From Lachnospiraceae bacterium (lineage in GTDB: Bacteria; Bacillota; Clostridia; Lachnospirales; Lachnospiraceae), in the NCBI GenBank assembly GCA_017619635.1, contig JAFZRZ010000076.1, positions 1 to 33,642 on the forward strand: a stretch of 33,642 nucleotides of DNA, read 5' to 3'. Shown in pieces: positions 7,792-16,749 of this stretch (positions within the stretch are counted from its first letter, which is position 1; each line of letters opens with the position of its first letter). Under the pieces are notes generated by a model. The model did not search any database and had not been told where the DNA came from. It was given only the letters and a program-made list of their open reading frames with translations. Made by a program: the position numbers and the translations under genes.

Positions 7792-9143
7792 GTTTCCGTC
7801 TTATCCTCCGGAAGTTTTAAAAAGAATGATATCGTAAAAGGTATACAGATAAAGAAGGTCGTGATATCGGCAACGGCCTGGGCTATCTGTATCCCGAACA
7901 GCCCGAAAATGTAGCTTAATATCAACAGTGCGGGTATAAAGCACACACCGTTTCTTAACGTTGATAAAAGCGTGGCATTGAATTTATAGCCTATGCTTTG
8001 GAACATCATGTTGTTACATACCTGGAACGGCACAAAGAACAGTGATATACACTGCGCATGCATTGCTATTATACCTATCTCTATGACTTTGGGATCATCC
8101 CTGAACACCTGGATAAAAGCACCCGCATTCATATATACCGTGACAGCCGCTATACCAAGCAGGATGGAACCAAAAGTTAATGTGAAGAAAAAGCCCTTCT
8201 TTACTCTCGAATACTTTCCCGCTCCGAAATTGAATCCCGCAACAGGCTGGAATCCCTGTCCTATTCCGAGTGCCACACTGAATATGAACATGCTTATCCT
8301 GTTAACTATGCTCATAGCCGCTATAGCCGCATCTCCGTAGTTACCCGCTGTATTGTTCAGTAACATAGTGGAGATCGAAGCAAGTCCCTGACGGGCAAGG
8401 CTTGGAAGTCCTGTGGTCACTATATCTCCCACGGTCTCAAGATCAAATCTGACATAAGAAAGAGCAAATGAGCTCTGCGTCTTCTTTCTTAAAAACATGC
8501 TAAGAAGTATGGACCAGGATATGTACTGTGATATCGCTGTTGCCAGACCTGCGCCAAGTATGCCCATACCCATATACTGCATAAAGAGAGCATCAAGGAA
8601 GATGTTTATGATACCTCCCGATGTGAGTCCGATCATAGCAAAGAATGCTCTTCCCTCATATCTTAGGATGTTGTTCATAACACAGCTCGATACAAGGGCA
8701 GGTGCTGCAAACAGTATGCAGCTTGCATATGTTTTGGCATACGGTAAGATCGTATCCGTGCTGCCAAGAAGTTTCATCAAAGGTGTTAAAAATGTCATTG
8801 CGAGTATCAGAATAAATGTACCCGCTATCAGTGCGGAATAAAAACTCGTTGCAGAGAACTTTCTTGCACTTTCTATATCCTTTGCTCCAAGCTTTCTGCT
8901 TATGATGCTTCCGGCGCCATGTCCGAACATGAATCCTATGGCCTGAAGGATCGCCATGAGTCCAAGCACTATTCCTGTTGCACCGCTGGCGGATGTGTTT
9001 ATCTGTCCAACGAAATATGAATCCGCCATGTTATATATACTGGTGACAAGCATGCTTATGGTTGTCGGAAGACCGAGTTTAAGTATCAGACTCTCCACAG
9101 GCTGCTTTGTCATCATGTCATATTGTGAATCGTATTTTTTCAT
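7788..9143 (-). CDS. MATE family efflux transporter
   Basis: A 451-residue multidrug and toxic compound extrusion protein with about 12 hydrophobic segments in two homologous halves. The N-terminus (PVESLILKLGLPTTISMLVTS, given here in part) and the YNMADSYFVGQ motif are typical of the NorM/DinF-like Clostridia branch. Such carriers export cationic drugs or metabolites with Na+ or H+ antiport across the cytoplasmic membrane; the substrate cannot be read from sequence. It is preceded by a weak AAAGG SD and by an extended -10 promoter, heads a transcription unit with the rluF-like gene, and is divergent from the RACo-like gene. Confidence 0.9.
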   Translation of the reverse strand: MKKYDSQYDMMTKQPVESLILKLGLPTTISMLVTSIYNMADSYFVGQINTSASGATGIVLGLMAILQAIGFMFGHGAGSIISRKLGAKDIESARKFSATSFYSALIAGTFILILAMTFLTPLMKLLGSTDTILPYAKTYASCILFAAPALVSSCVMNNILRYEGRAFFAMIGLTSGGIINIFLDALFMQYMGMGILGAGLATAISQYISWSILLSMFLRKKTQSSFALSYVRFDLETVGDIVTTGLPSLARQGLASISTMLLNNTAGNYGDAAIAAMSIVNRISMFIFSVALGIGQGFQPVAGFNFGAGKYSRVKKGFFFTLTFGSILLGIAAVTVYMNAGAFIQVFRDDPKVIEIGIIAMHAQCISLFFVPFQVCNNMMFQSIGYKFNATLLSTLRNGVCFIPALLILSYIFGLFGIQIAQAVADITTFFICIPFTISFFLKLPEDKTET

Positions 9144-9172
9144 TCTTTTAAACCTTTTAAATCATCCAAATC

Positions 9173-9181
9173 ATTATAGCA
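9173..9181 (-). promoter_or_regulatory. Extended -10 promoter for the MATE-rluF unit
   Basis: TGCTATAAT on the minus strand is a perfect TATAAT with the TGn extension, 30 bases before the MATE start codon. No consensus -35 is seen 17 bases upstream, which fits extended -10 promoters. The intergenic region with the divergent gene is only 68 bases. Confidence 0.6.
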
Positions 9182-9211
9182 CATATGCGTGATTTGTTTT
9201 ATTATTAAAGC

Positions 9212-10270
9212 ATGAGAAATATTATAGGAATAGATATAGGTACAACAAATATTGAATATATCCTGACAGATGAAAATAAAAAACCTCTGTCTGATCTTTT
9301 AGATCCCAATCCGCTCTCTGCTTTCGGTCTTGATGTCATGACAAGGATCGCCAAAGCAAACGATGGAAAGCTAGGTGAGATGTCATCCATTTTAAGAGAT
9401 ACTCTAAAAAAAGATATCCTTAAACTGACAGACGGATATTCTCCTGCTGATATTTTAAGTATCAGTATCGCTGCCAATACCACCATGGTCCATATTCTGA
9501 TGAATTATGACTGTAAAAATCTCGGCAGCTATCCTTTTTCACCTGTTCATATTGAAGAGATAAATACTTTTTCAGATACCATCGGACTGACTGATGATCT
9601 GTCAATACCCGTGAACATCACTCCTGGCTTCTCTGCTTTTGTCGGCGGTGATATTCTAAGCGGTCTTAAGACCCTGCCTGAGTGTGATGATCATCTTTTT
9701 ATCGACCTTGGTACCAATGCCGAGATGGTGCTTAATCTCGGAAGCAGTACATATATAACCTCCGCTGCTGCGGGACCTGCATTTGAGACATGTTCAAAAG
9801 GTCATGCCTCTGATGCGATAGACTCTCTTATATATATGCTTGAAAACAACATAATGGATGATACCGGTCTTTTATCTGACGAATACTTTGATTCCGGTTA
9901 TGACTGTATGGGCATGCATTTCTCACAAAAAAAGATAAGGGATATGCAGATGGCCAAATCAGCTATAAGAACAGGCATAGATCTTCTTATCTCTTCAGCC
10001 GTAAAAGAATTATCAGCCGATGAACGTATAACAGATACGCTTAAAGTGTTTATCGCAGGTACTTTCGGTTACAACCTTGATATAGATAACTGTATCAAGC
10101 TGGGTATGTTCCCTTCATGGTTTAAAGACAAAGCCATCGCTGTCGGAAACACATCGCTTAAGGGCACACTTATAAACGGATCTTATATCAATAAAAATAT
10201 CAGAGAGATCTTTTTGGCAAATCTCCCTGATTTCAATGACTGTTATATCAAAAATATGAACCTTTCCTGA
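9212..10270 (+). CDS. RACo-like ASKHA-domain protein (DUF4445 type) lacking the ferredoxin domain
   Basis: The only confident plus-strand gene. The 352-residue product has a split ASKHA (actin/Hsp70-like ATPase) fold: IDIGTTN at residues 7-13 and FIDLGTNAEM near 163-172, followed by SAAAGPAFE and, near the end, VFIAGTFGYN and AVGNTSLKGT. These are the conserved blocks of the RACo/DUF4445 family, ATP-dependent reductive activators that return cob(II)alamin to cob(I)alamin in corrinoid proteins. The usual N-terminal [2Fe-2S] domain and linker are absent, so electrons would have to come from a partner. A role in reactivating a corrinoid methyltransferase such as MetH is plausible but inferred. 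There is no SD before the ATG; a TATTAT at 9200-9205 would place transcription start on or next to the ATG, so a leaderless mRNA is possible. It converges on the DUF6171 gene with three bases between stops. Confidence 0.75.
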   Translation: MRNIIGIDIGTTNIEYILTDENKKPLSDLLDPNPLSAFGLDVMTRIAKANDGKLGEMSSILRDTLKKDILKLTDGYSPADILSISIAANTTMVHILMNYDCKNLGSYPFSPVHIEEINTFSDTIGLTDDLSIPVNITPGFSAFVGGDILSGLKTLPECDDHLFIDLGTNAEMVLNLGSSTYITSAAAGPAFETCSKGHASDAIDSLIYMLENNIMDDTGLLSDEYFDSGYDCMGMHFSQKKIRDMQMAKSAIRTGIDLLISSAVKELSADERITDTLKVFIAGTFGYNLDIDNCIKLGMFPSWFKDKAIAVGNTSLKGTLINGSYINKNIREIFLANLPDFNDCYIKNMNLS

Positions 10271-10273
10271 CCT

Positions 10274-10534
10274 TTACCAGTGATCGTAGGGACAGGCAGC
10301 GTTTTTCTTTACGCATCTTAATTCCACATAACAACCACAGGCGCCACAAAAAGCGTCCTTCAGATAAGAACAGCGGCTGCATATCTGCAGCCGTTTATCA
10401 TATACTTTATCATCTGCTTTTTCGCTCTTGTCCATAAGATCGATAAGCTTTTTTATCCTTGCCTCGTACTGCGCGGGATCTATATCCTTTAACAGGCACT
10501 TTGTGCAGGGTTTCTTTTGCAATCCTTCTTCCAT
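10274..10534 (-). CDS. Small Cys-rich protein, DUF6171-like
   Basis: An 86-residue protein with nine cysteines: CTKC at 10-13, CSRC at 52-55, CGACGC at 63-68, and Cys74 and Cys81. The pattern suggests a zinc-ribbon-like or metal-binding fold and agrees with what I recall of DUF6171, a family of unknown function in Clostridia. A longer reading frame begins 17 codons upstream but would overlap the arabinofuranosidase gene; the ATG used here lies 17 bases after that gene's stop with a weak GCGGAAAG SD. It is probably co-transcribed with the glycosidase, though a functional link is not evident. Confidence 0.65.
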   Translation of the reverse strand: MEEGLQKKPCTKCLLKDIDPAQYEARIKKLIDLMDKSEKADDKVYDKRLQICSRCSYLKDAFCGACGCYVELRCVKKNAACPYDHW

Positions 10535-10551
10535 GATGCTTTCCGCTGTCT

Positions 10552-12060
10552 TTATCTTTTGATCCTTAAACCTGTTACAGAACAAGCCGGTAAAACAACT
10601 TTGACACCCTTATCCGTTATGGTCACGTTCTCAAGCTTTTTGGTTGTAACAACTTCAGCATCATCAAATGTGTTATGTGCATCCATTGCACCCGTTACAA
10701 CATAAGCTTCGACAGACGAGACCTTAAGATCATCAAAGTCTATCTCAACTTCCTTATCACTTTCAAGTGAAAGGTTGTTAAGAGTGATATTAACTGTTCC
10801 GTCCTCACTCACAGATACTGATTCGGTAACCTGAGGCACCTTGTTATCATCACCTGTTCCCTCTTGTTCAACTCCCGTTAAGAAGCTGTTTACAAGCTGT
10901 GCACCCTGATGATACTTAAACATGCGGAATACATGATATGTGGGCGTGAGTATCATCTTCTTTCCTTCTGTGAGGATCACTGACTGTAAAACATTGACAG
11001 TCTGAGCTATATTTGCCATCCTTACCCTGTCACAGTGCTTATTGAAGATATTTAAGTTGATACCCGCAACAAGGGCATCTCTCATGGTGTTCTGCTGATA
11101 AAGGAAACCGGGATTGGTACCCTCTTCAACGTCATACCAGCATCCCCACTCATCTACAACGAGAGCAAGTATCTTCTTGGGATCGTATTTGTCCATGATG
11201 TTACTGTGCTTTGTAACGATCTCATCCATCTTCAGAGTCTTGTAAAGAGTCGTATACCACTCCTCTTTGGTGAAATCTGTCGCACTTCCCTTATAATCCC
11301 AATCGTGGGGCAATGTATAATAATGCAATGATATGGCTTCGAGATTTCCGTGAAGATGATCAAAGCATCTTGTAAATAACCTGTTTAAGAGTTTTTCAGT
11401 CCAGTCATAATCAAAGTCAGAAGGTCCGCAGGCTATACGGTTTATCGGCTTCTCTTTGTCATACATCTTTACAAATGACTGATATCTTCTGTATACATCG
11501 GCATAGTACTCAGGATGCATATTTCCGCCGCATCCCCAGTTCTCGTTTCCGACACCGAAATAATCTACTCTCCAGGCTTTGTCTCTGCCGTTTTTTCTTC
11601 TCTCATTAGCAAGAGGAGACTCTCCGTCAAATGTCATGTATTCAACCCATTCAGACATCTCCTGAACGGTTCCTGAACCAACGTTTCCGTTTATATATGT
11701 CTTACATCCAAGCTGGTCACACAGTTCAAAGTACTCATGTGTACCGAAGCTGTTATCCTCAACAACTCCGCCCCAGTTTGTGTTTATCATCTTTTTTCTG
11801 TTTTCCTTGGGGCCGATACCGTCTTTCCAGTGGTATTCATCCGCGAAGCATCCGCCGGGCCAGCGCAGAACAGGTATCTGCATATCCTTAAGTGCCTCGA
11901 CAACATCCTTTCTCATACCTTTCTCATTGGGTATGTCGGAATCCTCGCCTACGTATAAACCCTCATATATACATCTTCCAAGATGCTCGGAAAAGTGTCC
12001 GTAGATCTCCGGAGAGATAGTTGCTTTCTTCTCATTCTCATGAACTGTTAATCTTATCAT
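10552..12060 (-). CDS. abfA: alpha-L-arabinofuranosidase, GH51
   Basis: Releases terminal arabinofuranose from arabino-oligosaccharides. The 502-residue length, the (beta/alpha)8 catalytic domain and C-terminal beta-sandwich fit GH51. Glu173 in GVGNENWGCGG is the acid/base and Glu304 in VVDEWGCWYD is the nucleophile, by family homology. RWPGGCFADEYHW and NTMRDALVAG are further family blocks. There is no signal peptide, so it acts in the cytoplasm on imported oligosaccharides. AAAGGAAGG lies seven bases before the ATG. No transporter or AraR-like regulator is next to it, so it is not part of a full arabinan-use cluster within the window. Confidence 0.94.
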   Translation of the reverse strand: MIRLTVHENEKKATISPEIYGHFSEHLGRCIYEGLYVGEDSDIPNEKGMRKDVVEALKDMQIPVLRWPGGCFADEYHWKDGIGPKENRKKMINTNWGGVVEDNSFGTHEYFELCDQLGCKTYINGNVGSGTVQEMSEWVEYMTFDGESPLANERRKNGRDKAWRVDYFGVGNENWGCGGNMHPEYYADVYRRYQSFVKMYDKEKPINRIACGPSDFDYDWTEKLLNRLFTRCFDHLHGNLEAISLHYYTLPHDWDYKGSATDFTKEEWYTTLYKTLKMDEIVTKHSNIMDKYDPKKILALVVDEWGCWYDVEEGTNPGFLYQQNTMRDALVAGINLNIFNKHCDRVRMANIAQTVNVLQSVILTEGKKMILTPTYHVFRMFKYHQGAQLVNSFLTGVEQEGTGDDNKVPQVTESVSVSEDGTVNITLNNLSLESDKEVEIDFDDLKVSSVEAYVVTGAMDAHNTFDDAEVVTTKKLENVTITDKGVKVVLPACSVTGLRIKR

Positions 12061-12162
12061 TGATATGCCTTCCTTTTGTTAGTTAATCGTTATACAAAAT
12101 AATACCAATACTTTCGGCCAATGAGAACCAAATGCATAAAAATGACAAACAGACGCGTATAA

Positions 12163-13380
12163 TTAATCGATAACGTTCTTTACGCCAATGATATTGTCAT
12201 AGCCAACATTATATACAACAATGCCCTTTCTGGGATTTGCCGCATGTACTATCTGTCCGTCTCCTATATATATGCCTACATGAGTACATTTACTCTTACC
12301 GTAGCATATGATATCTCCGGGCTGGGCTTCATCAAGACTTATGCTCCTGCCGTTGCTTGAAAGCTGGCCTGAAGGAGTCCTGCTTAAACTGTATCCAAAC
12401 TGTGCATACACAAGGCTTGTGAATCCTGAACAGTCTGTACCGTTTGTAAGGCTGTTTCCGCCATGCACATAAGGACAGCCTACATACTGGAGAGCAAAAT
12501 TCACTATATCAGAACGAAGATTACCGCTTGCGGTATAAACAGGTTCACTGCTTGTAGCGGGTATCTCAACATTCTCGGGAGTCTGCTTCTCGTCTTCTTT
12601 CTGACGTTCAAGCTGTTTAACCTTCTTTTCCTCTTCCTCGCGTATCTCTTCTATGGTCTTGGCGTATATGAATTCCTCAACTACCGATATATAATCCGCA
12701 GAAACATATCCGCTCTTATCATCGGCATAATCGACATGGATCCAGTCACCCTCATATTCATTCTTATCGCTGAGTTTAAGTTTCTCACCGTTTAGGGCGT
12801 AACCTATCCTCTTTGACTCGATATCGGCTTCCTTTCTGATATTTAAGCGGTCAGCTCTTACTATCGCATATCTGTCTACATAGTCATCTATAACTTCAAC
12901 AGCATTCTGACCGTATATAAAGTATTCAGCCTTTATATATCCTGTCAGATTACCGGAGATGACCATAAGCCATGTTCCGTCCTCACCCTCAACTTCTTCC
13001 TGTATCTGGGCAACGGCACCGTCATACATCCTTCCGACTATCTCCGAATCTGTATTTGGAGCTGTTCTGACATTTACATAGTTATCTACATCCGCTATGG
13101 CAAAATCACTGTACTCCTCATTCTCATCACATGTTTCTAAAGTCTCAGCATTCTGTGAGGCAACAAGAGTTTTCTGTTTATCCCTGAGATCAGCAAGCTT
13201 GTCGACCTCCTCCATGAACTCTTTAAGATCTTCCTTGGTGTACATGCTCTCAAAGCCGGCCTTTACATTATCTTTCCAGTCCGACGACAGATTCTGCGCA
13301 CATATATAAACACCTGTATTCAGTTGTACGATGATGAACGCAACAAGCGCCATCAATACTCTGATACATTTTCTTTTCAC
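12163..13380 (-). CDS. Exported cell-wall endopeptidase: two SH3 domains plus NlpC/P60
   Basis: A 405-residue secreted protein. The n-region KRKCIR and a hydrophobic stretch to about residue 25 form a signal peptide, with cleavage likely after CAQ. Two bacterial SH3 domains follow (about 97-157 and 170-235, each with NVRTAP- or NIRKEA-type motifs and a G-Y-I/V-x-A-x-Y end), then a charged Glu/Lys helical linker (about 240-270), then NlpC/P60 (288-405). Catalytic Cys317 in TDCSGF, His367 in THVGIYIG and His379 in VHAAN are all present. Such enzymes cut D-Glu/meso-DAP bonds in peptidoglycan stem peptides. The start is GTG, seven bases after the stop of the lectin-like gene; it retains the basic n-region, which an internal ATG would lose. 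Confidence 0.9.
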   Translation of the reverse strand: MKRKCIRVLMALVAFIIVQLNTGVYICAQNLSSDWKDNVKAGFESMYTKEDLKEFMEEVDKLADLRDKQKTLVASQNAETLETCDENEEYSDFAIADVDNYVNVRTAPNTDSEIVGRMYDGAVAQIQEEVEGEDGTWLMVISGNLTGYIKAEYFIYGQNAVEVIDDYVDRYAIVRADRLNIRKEADIESKRIGYALNGEKLKLSDKNEYEGDWIHVDYADDKSGYVSADYISVVEEFIYAKTIEEIREEEEKKVKQLERQKEDEKQTPENVEIPATSSEPVYTASGNLRSDIVNFALQYVGCPYVHGGNSLTNGTDCSGFTSLVYAQFGYSLSRTPSGQLSSNGRSISLDEAQPGDIICYGKSKCTHVGIYIGDGQIVHAANPRKGIVVYNVGYDNIIGVKNVID

Positions 13381-13387
13381 AGTCTTA

Positions 13388-14374
13388 TCACTCTTCTATC
13401 TCTACTATATAGCCCATCTTTCCTGTATATCCTGGGATGAGCTCAAGCACATCGTTTTGAACATCGTTTAAAACCCACTTCTTTGCAGATGAGGAATAGA
13501 ACATGTCAACATACTGCTCGAATGTTCCAGTCTCTTTATCATAAAATGTAGGTTCCTTATCCAGCCAGTATTCCAGATCATTGATGCTTCCACCGACCAG
13601 GTTTCCGTTCTGATCCGCCCATTTATAAACAGCAGGATCTTCCTCTCTTCTTGCACCTATCCAGAAGATGGACTTTCCGTAACCGCTCTTTTCTATGAAA
13701 TCGGTCACGTAATCGAATTCTTCTTTAGTATTGATATGCAACAGATATCCGCCCTCAAACATTGATGCCTCAAAAAGGGCTTCCTGCCATGTCACATCAT
13801 CTATCACTATCTTATATGTATGAATACCCTCAGGATCTTTGACATCACTTCCCGGAGTATCCGAATAAACAACTATTGGTGTAGGTGTTATCTCAGGCTT
13901 TACTTCCTCAGTAACAACAACTTCAGGTGTGGGAGTCTCAACGACTGTCACGGCTTGCGTGACCTCGGGTGTTATATCCGTCTCATCACCGTCATTATCA
14001 TCGTCTGTATCATTTTGACTTACCACAACAGGTTCATTGCCGTCTTTCTTAAATAATGAGAAAGCGGCAAATACGATACCGGATACAAGTAAAAGTACGG
14101 CAAATACGATACCTGCGACCTTTAAGATAGAAACAGGCTTACTTTCGCTTTCTGCAGTCTTGGGCTCTTCAACAGTTTTCTCTTCTTCAACCGGCTTGGG
14201 TTCTTCAACTGCCTTGGGTTCTTCAACCGCTTTAGGCTCTTCAGGTGCCTTTACCTCTTCATCAGCCTTGTTTTCTTCAGGTGGATCGAGCCTCTTTCCG
14301 CAACCAACACAAAACAGTGCATTTTCAGTTTCTATTTTCTTACCGCAGTTTCTGCAATACAGTTGCTTACCCAT
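13388..14374 (-). CDS. Zinc-ribbon membrane protein with extracellular C-type-lectin-like domain
   Basis: A 328-residue protein. An N-terminal zinc ribbon (Cys7, 10, 22, 25) is followed by a Glu-Pro-Lys repeat region (about 30-78), one membrane segment (about 83-106), an acidic/Thr-Pro-rich spacer (about 108-185), and a C-terminal domain with C-type-lectin-like features: WQEALFEASMFEGGYLLHI, then FWIGARRE and a final YIVEIEE strand. The topology would be zinc ribbon inside and lectin fold outside. The start is the second ATG, seven bases after GAGGG; the first overlaps the SD. With the NlpC/P60 gene seven bases downstream it forms a surface-protein pair. The ligand is unknown. Confidence 0.75.
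   Translation of the reverse strand: MGKQLYCRNCGKKIETENALFCVGCGKRLDPPEENKADEEVKAPEEPKAVEEPKAVEEPKPVEEEKTVEEPKTAESESKPVSILKVAGIVFAVLLLVSGIVFAAFSLFKKDGNEPVVVSQNDTDDDNDGDETDITPEVTQAVTVVETPTPEVVVTEEVKPEITPTPIVVYSDTPGSDVKDPEGIHTYKIVIDDVTWQEALFEASMFEGGYLLHINTKEEFDYVTDFIEKSGYGKSIFWIGARREEDPAVYKWADQNGNLVGGSINDLEYWLDKEPTFYDKETGTFEQYVDMFYSSSAKKWVLNDVQNDVLELIPGYTGKMGYIVEIEE
14158..14262 (-). repeat. 18-bp tandem repeat coding for the Glu-Pro-Lys linker
   Basis: About five imperfect copies of an 18-base unit (CTTGGGTTCTTCAACTGC on the plus strand) encode the repeated EEPKAV units of the zinc-ribbon/lectin-like protein. In-frame copy-number change would lengthen or shorten the linker on the cytoplasmic side of the membrane. 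Confidence 0.7.
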
Positions 14375-14406
14375 GGACATACCCTCACCATTTTAATATA
14401 CCTAAT

Positions 14407-14434
14407 GTTATAATATACTACTTTTGTCAAGCAA
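14407..14434 (-). promoter_or_regulatory. Possible promoter for the zinc-ribbon/NlpC operon
   Basis: TTGCTT and TATAAC are spaced by 16 bases, directly downstream of the rny terminator and about 35 bases before the start codon. A TTGACA overlaps the region but has no -10 at the right distance. Some promoter is needed here because a strong terminator lies just upstream. Confidence 0.4.
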
Positions 14435-14437
14435 ATG

Positions 14438-14466
14438 CAAAAAAGAGAGTCTTTCGACTCTCTCTT
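14438..14466 (-). terminator. Intrinsic terminator of rny
   Basis: GAGAGTC pairs with GACTCTC around GAAA on the minus strand, followed by TTTTTTG. It begins within a few bases of the rny stop codon and separates rny from the zinc-ribbon gene. Confidence 0.88.
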
Positions 14467-14468
14467 TC

Positions 14469-16016
14469 TTACTTTGCATAATCCGTTACACGACTCTCTC
14501 GTATAACATTAACCTTGATCTGACCGGGATACTGAAGCTCTGCTTCGATCTGCTTTGATATATCTCTTGCAAGCAATACCATGTCAGAATCGGTAATCTG
14601 TTCCGGAACTACCATAACACGAATCTCACGACCGGCCTGGATAGCAAATGATTTGTCTACACCTTTGAAATTGTTAGCTATATCTTCTAATTGACGAAGT
14701 CTTGTTGTATAAGTCTCGAGAGTCTCTCTTCTCGCACCCGGTCTGGCCGCACTTATAGCATCGGCAGCCTGTACGATACAAGCTATCAGACTCTGAGGTT
14801 CAACATCACCGTGATGAGCCTCTACGGCATTGATAACAAGAGATGATTCCTTATATTTCTTACACAGATCGGTACCAAGCTGGACATGTGATCCTTCCAT
14901 CTCATGATCGACAGCCTTACCAATATCATGCAATAATCCGGCTCTCTTGGCCATACGCACATCCAGTCCCATCTCACTTGCAAGCAGTCCTGATAACTGA
15001 GCCACTTCGATGGAATGCTTAAGTGCATTCTGACCATAACTTGTTCTGAACTTCATCTTACCGAGAAGTTTGATCAGTTCGGGATGTATGCCATGTACGC
15101 CAACTTCGAGTACAGCAGCCTCACCTTCCTCTTTGATCATGACCTCAACTTCACGCTGGGCCTTTTCAACCATCTCTTCGATCCTGGCCGGATGGATACG
15201 ACCATCGACAATAAGTTTTTCAAGTGCTATACGAGCAACTTCTCTCCTTATCGGATCAAAACCTGATAAGATAACTGCTTCAGGTGTATCGTCGATTATA
15301 AGATCAACACCTGTAAGTGTCTCGATAGTTCTGATATTTCTACCTTCTCTACCGATGATCCTTCCCTTCATCTCATCATTTGGAAGCTGAACAACCGAAA
15401 TGGTGGTCTCTGAAACATGATCAGCTGCACAACGCTGGATAGCATTGACAACATACTCTTTTGCTTTCTTATCAGCTTCTTCTTTAGCACGACTTTCCAT
15501 CTCTTTTATCATGACGGCTGTCTCGTGCTTGACATCTTCTTCAACAATTTTCAGTAGATAATCTTTTGCCTGGTCGGAGGTCAAACCTGAGATTCTTTCC
15601 AGTTCCTGCACGCGTTCTTCATTAAGCTTGGAAATAACTTCTTTCTGTTTGTTAAGGCTTTCTTCCTTAGCATTTAAAGAAGCTTCCTTTTTCTCAATGG
15701 CTTCGGTCTTGCGATCGATGTTTTCTTCCTTCTGCTGTATACGACGTTCATTACGCTGTATCTCGTTACGGCGATCTTTGATCTCTTTATCAAGCTCATT
15801 CTTAGCTTTGATAGATTCTTCCTTGATCTCCAGTAATCCTTCACGCTTCTTCGTCTCTGCAGCTACTAAAGCTTCATCGATGATTGCTCTTGCCTTTTCC
15901 TCAGCATTGCTGATCTTTGAATTGGCGTTCTTTTTCTGATAATTAGTTGTTATCAGATAAGTAACGGGAGCAACGATCACAAGAGTGGCCAAGACAGCTA
16001 AAATAATATTCAGCAT
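14469..16016 (-). CDS. rny: Ribonuclease Y
   Basis: The membrane-bound endoribonuclease that initiates mRNA decay in many Firmicutes. The 515-residue product has an N-terminal membrane anchor (residues 2-24), a long Glu/Lys/Arg-rich coiled coil (about 28-195), a KH domain with [10 protein letters not shown] (about 210-270), and an HD domain with LLHDIGK and the downstream AHHGD and ADAIS motifs (about 330-430). AGGAGG lies ten bases before the ATG but is part of a small AGGAG/CTCCT hairpin. It has a consensus promoter and an intrinsic terminator, so it is monocistronic although it follows recX. Confidence 0.96.
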   Translation of the reverse strand: MLNIILAVLATLVIVAPVTYLITTNYQKKNANSKISNAEEKARAIIDEALVAAETKKREGLLEIKEESIKAKNELDKEIKDRRNEIQRNERRIQQKEENIDRKTEAIEKKEASLNAKEESLNKQKEVISKLNEERVQELERISGLTSDQAKDYLLKIVEEDVKHETAVMIKEMESRAKEEADKKAKEYVVNAIQRCAADHVSETTISVVQLPNDEMKGRIIGREGRNIRTIETLTGVDLIIDDTPEAVILSGFDPIRREVARIALEKLIVDGRIHPARIEEMVEKAQREVEVMIKEEGEAAVLEVGVHGIHPELIKLLGKMKFRTSYGQNALKHSIEVAQLSGLLASEMGLDVRMAKRAGLLHDIGKAVDHEMEGSHVQLGTDLCKKYKESSLVINAVEAHHGDVEPQSLIACIVQAADAISAARPGARRETLETYTTRLRQLEDIANNFKGVDKSFAIQAGREIRVMVVPEQITDSDMVLLARDISKQIEAELQYPGQIKVNVIRESRVTDYAK

Positions 16017-16019
16017 GTC

Positions 16020-16032
16020 AGGAGCACCTCCT
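16020..16032 (-). promoter_or_regulatory. Shine-Dalgarno hairpin in front of rny
   Basis: The SD AGGAGG is followed by TGCTCCT, so AGGAG can pair with CTCCT across a three-base loop, hiding the SD. Such a tight hairpin is marginal in stability, but its position is exact and may tune RNase Y synthesis. Confidence 0.4.
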
Positions 16033-16104
16033 ATTCATATTTAATTTTATGTATCATCACCAAAAGGTTGATTAAACCTACTTTTAGCAATCTACAACAA
16101 ATCA

Positions 16105-16133
16105 ATTCTATATGAAACGCCAACTTATGTCAA
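16105..16133 (-). promoter_or_regulatory. Sigma-A-type promoter of rny
   Basis: A perfect TTGACA (-35) and TAGAAT (-10) are separated by 17 bases on the minus strand, starting two bases after the recX stop codon and giving an mRNA leader of about 80 bases before the rny ATG. Confidence 0.82.
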
Positions 16134-16134
16134 G

Positions 16135-16749
16135 TTAAAAAATCTCCCTGATGACCCGTGAAACAGTATCTGCAGAAAAACCTTTTGAGTATAAAAATCT
16201 CAGTGCCGAGGCTGTCTCTTTACGGTCTGCTTTTTCAGGATCATAGCCTCTTTTTTGAAGCAGTTTTCTTGCCAGAGTCTCCTCATCCTCGAGCTCTCCG
16301 CTTTCTTTTAACCTCTCTGTCTCCTCACGGATTATGTCTTTATCAACGCCCTTTAACATAAGATCGTTCATGATACGTTTCATGCTTTTTTTACCCGTGT
16401 AGGTCTCTATGTACAAGACAGCATATGCATGATCATCTATATACTTAAAGCCCTTAAGATATTCTATGGTCTCATCTATGACATCCTGCGGATAAAGACC
16501 TTCTGAAAGTTTTTCCCTAAGATCCCTCTCGGTATATGGTCTCTTCTCAAGAAGATGGATTGCTCTTGATCTTGCTCTTGCAGGTATGATCTCACCAACT
16601 ATCCTGTCATATGTTTCTTTGTTTATCTCTTCGCCCTGTTTTATCTTTAATTGACGAAGTTCGCCTTTGTATAAAACAAAAGCGAACTCTTCATCAATAA
16701 AAATCTTATATTTGGCTTTAGAGAATTCCGAAATATCAGTTATCCTCAT
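16135..16749 (-). CDS. recX: Regulatory protein RecX
   Basis: Binds RecA filaments and modulates recombination. The 204-residue product has the RecX three-helix repeats: [44 protein letters not shown] and the later [10 protein letters not shown] segment (shown in part). The start at MRITDIS overlaps the recA 3' end by 14 bases; longer in-frame starts would run deep into recA and give a non-homologous, Arg-rich sequence, so they are rejected. It is co-transcribed with recA and therefore expected to be SOS-induced. Confidence 0.88.
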   Translation of the reverse strand: MRITDISEFSKAKYKIFIDEEFAFVLYKGELRQLKIKQGEEINKETYDRIVGEIIPARARSRAIHLLEKRPYTERDLREKLSEGLYPQDVIDETIEYLKGFKYIDDHAYAVLYIETYTGKKSMKRIMNDLMLKGVDKDIIREETERLKESGELEDEETLARKLLQKRGYDPEKADRKETASALRFLYSKGFSADTVSRVIREIF

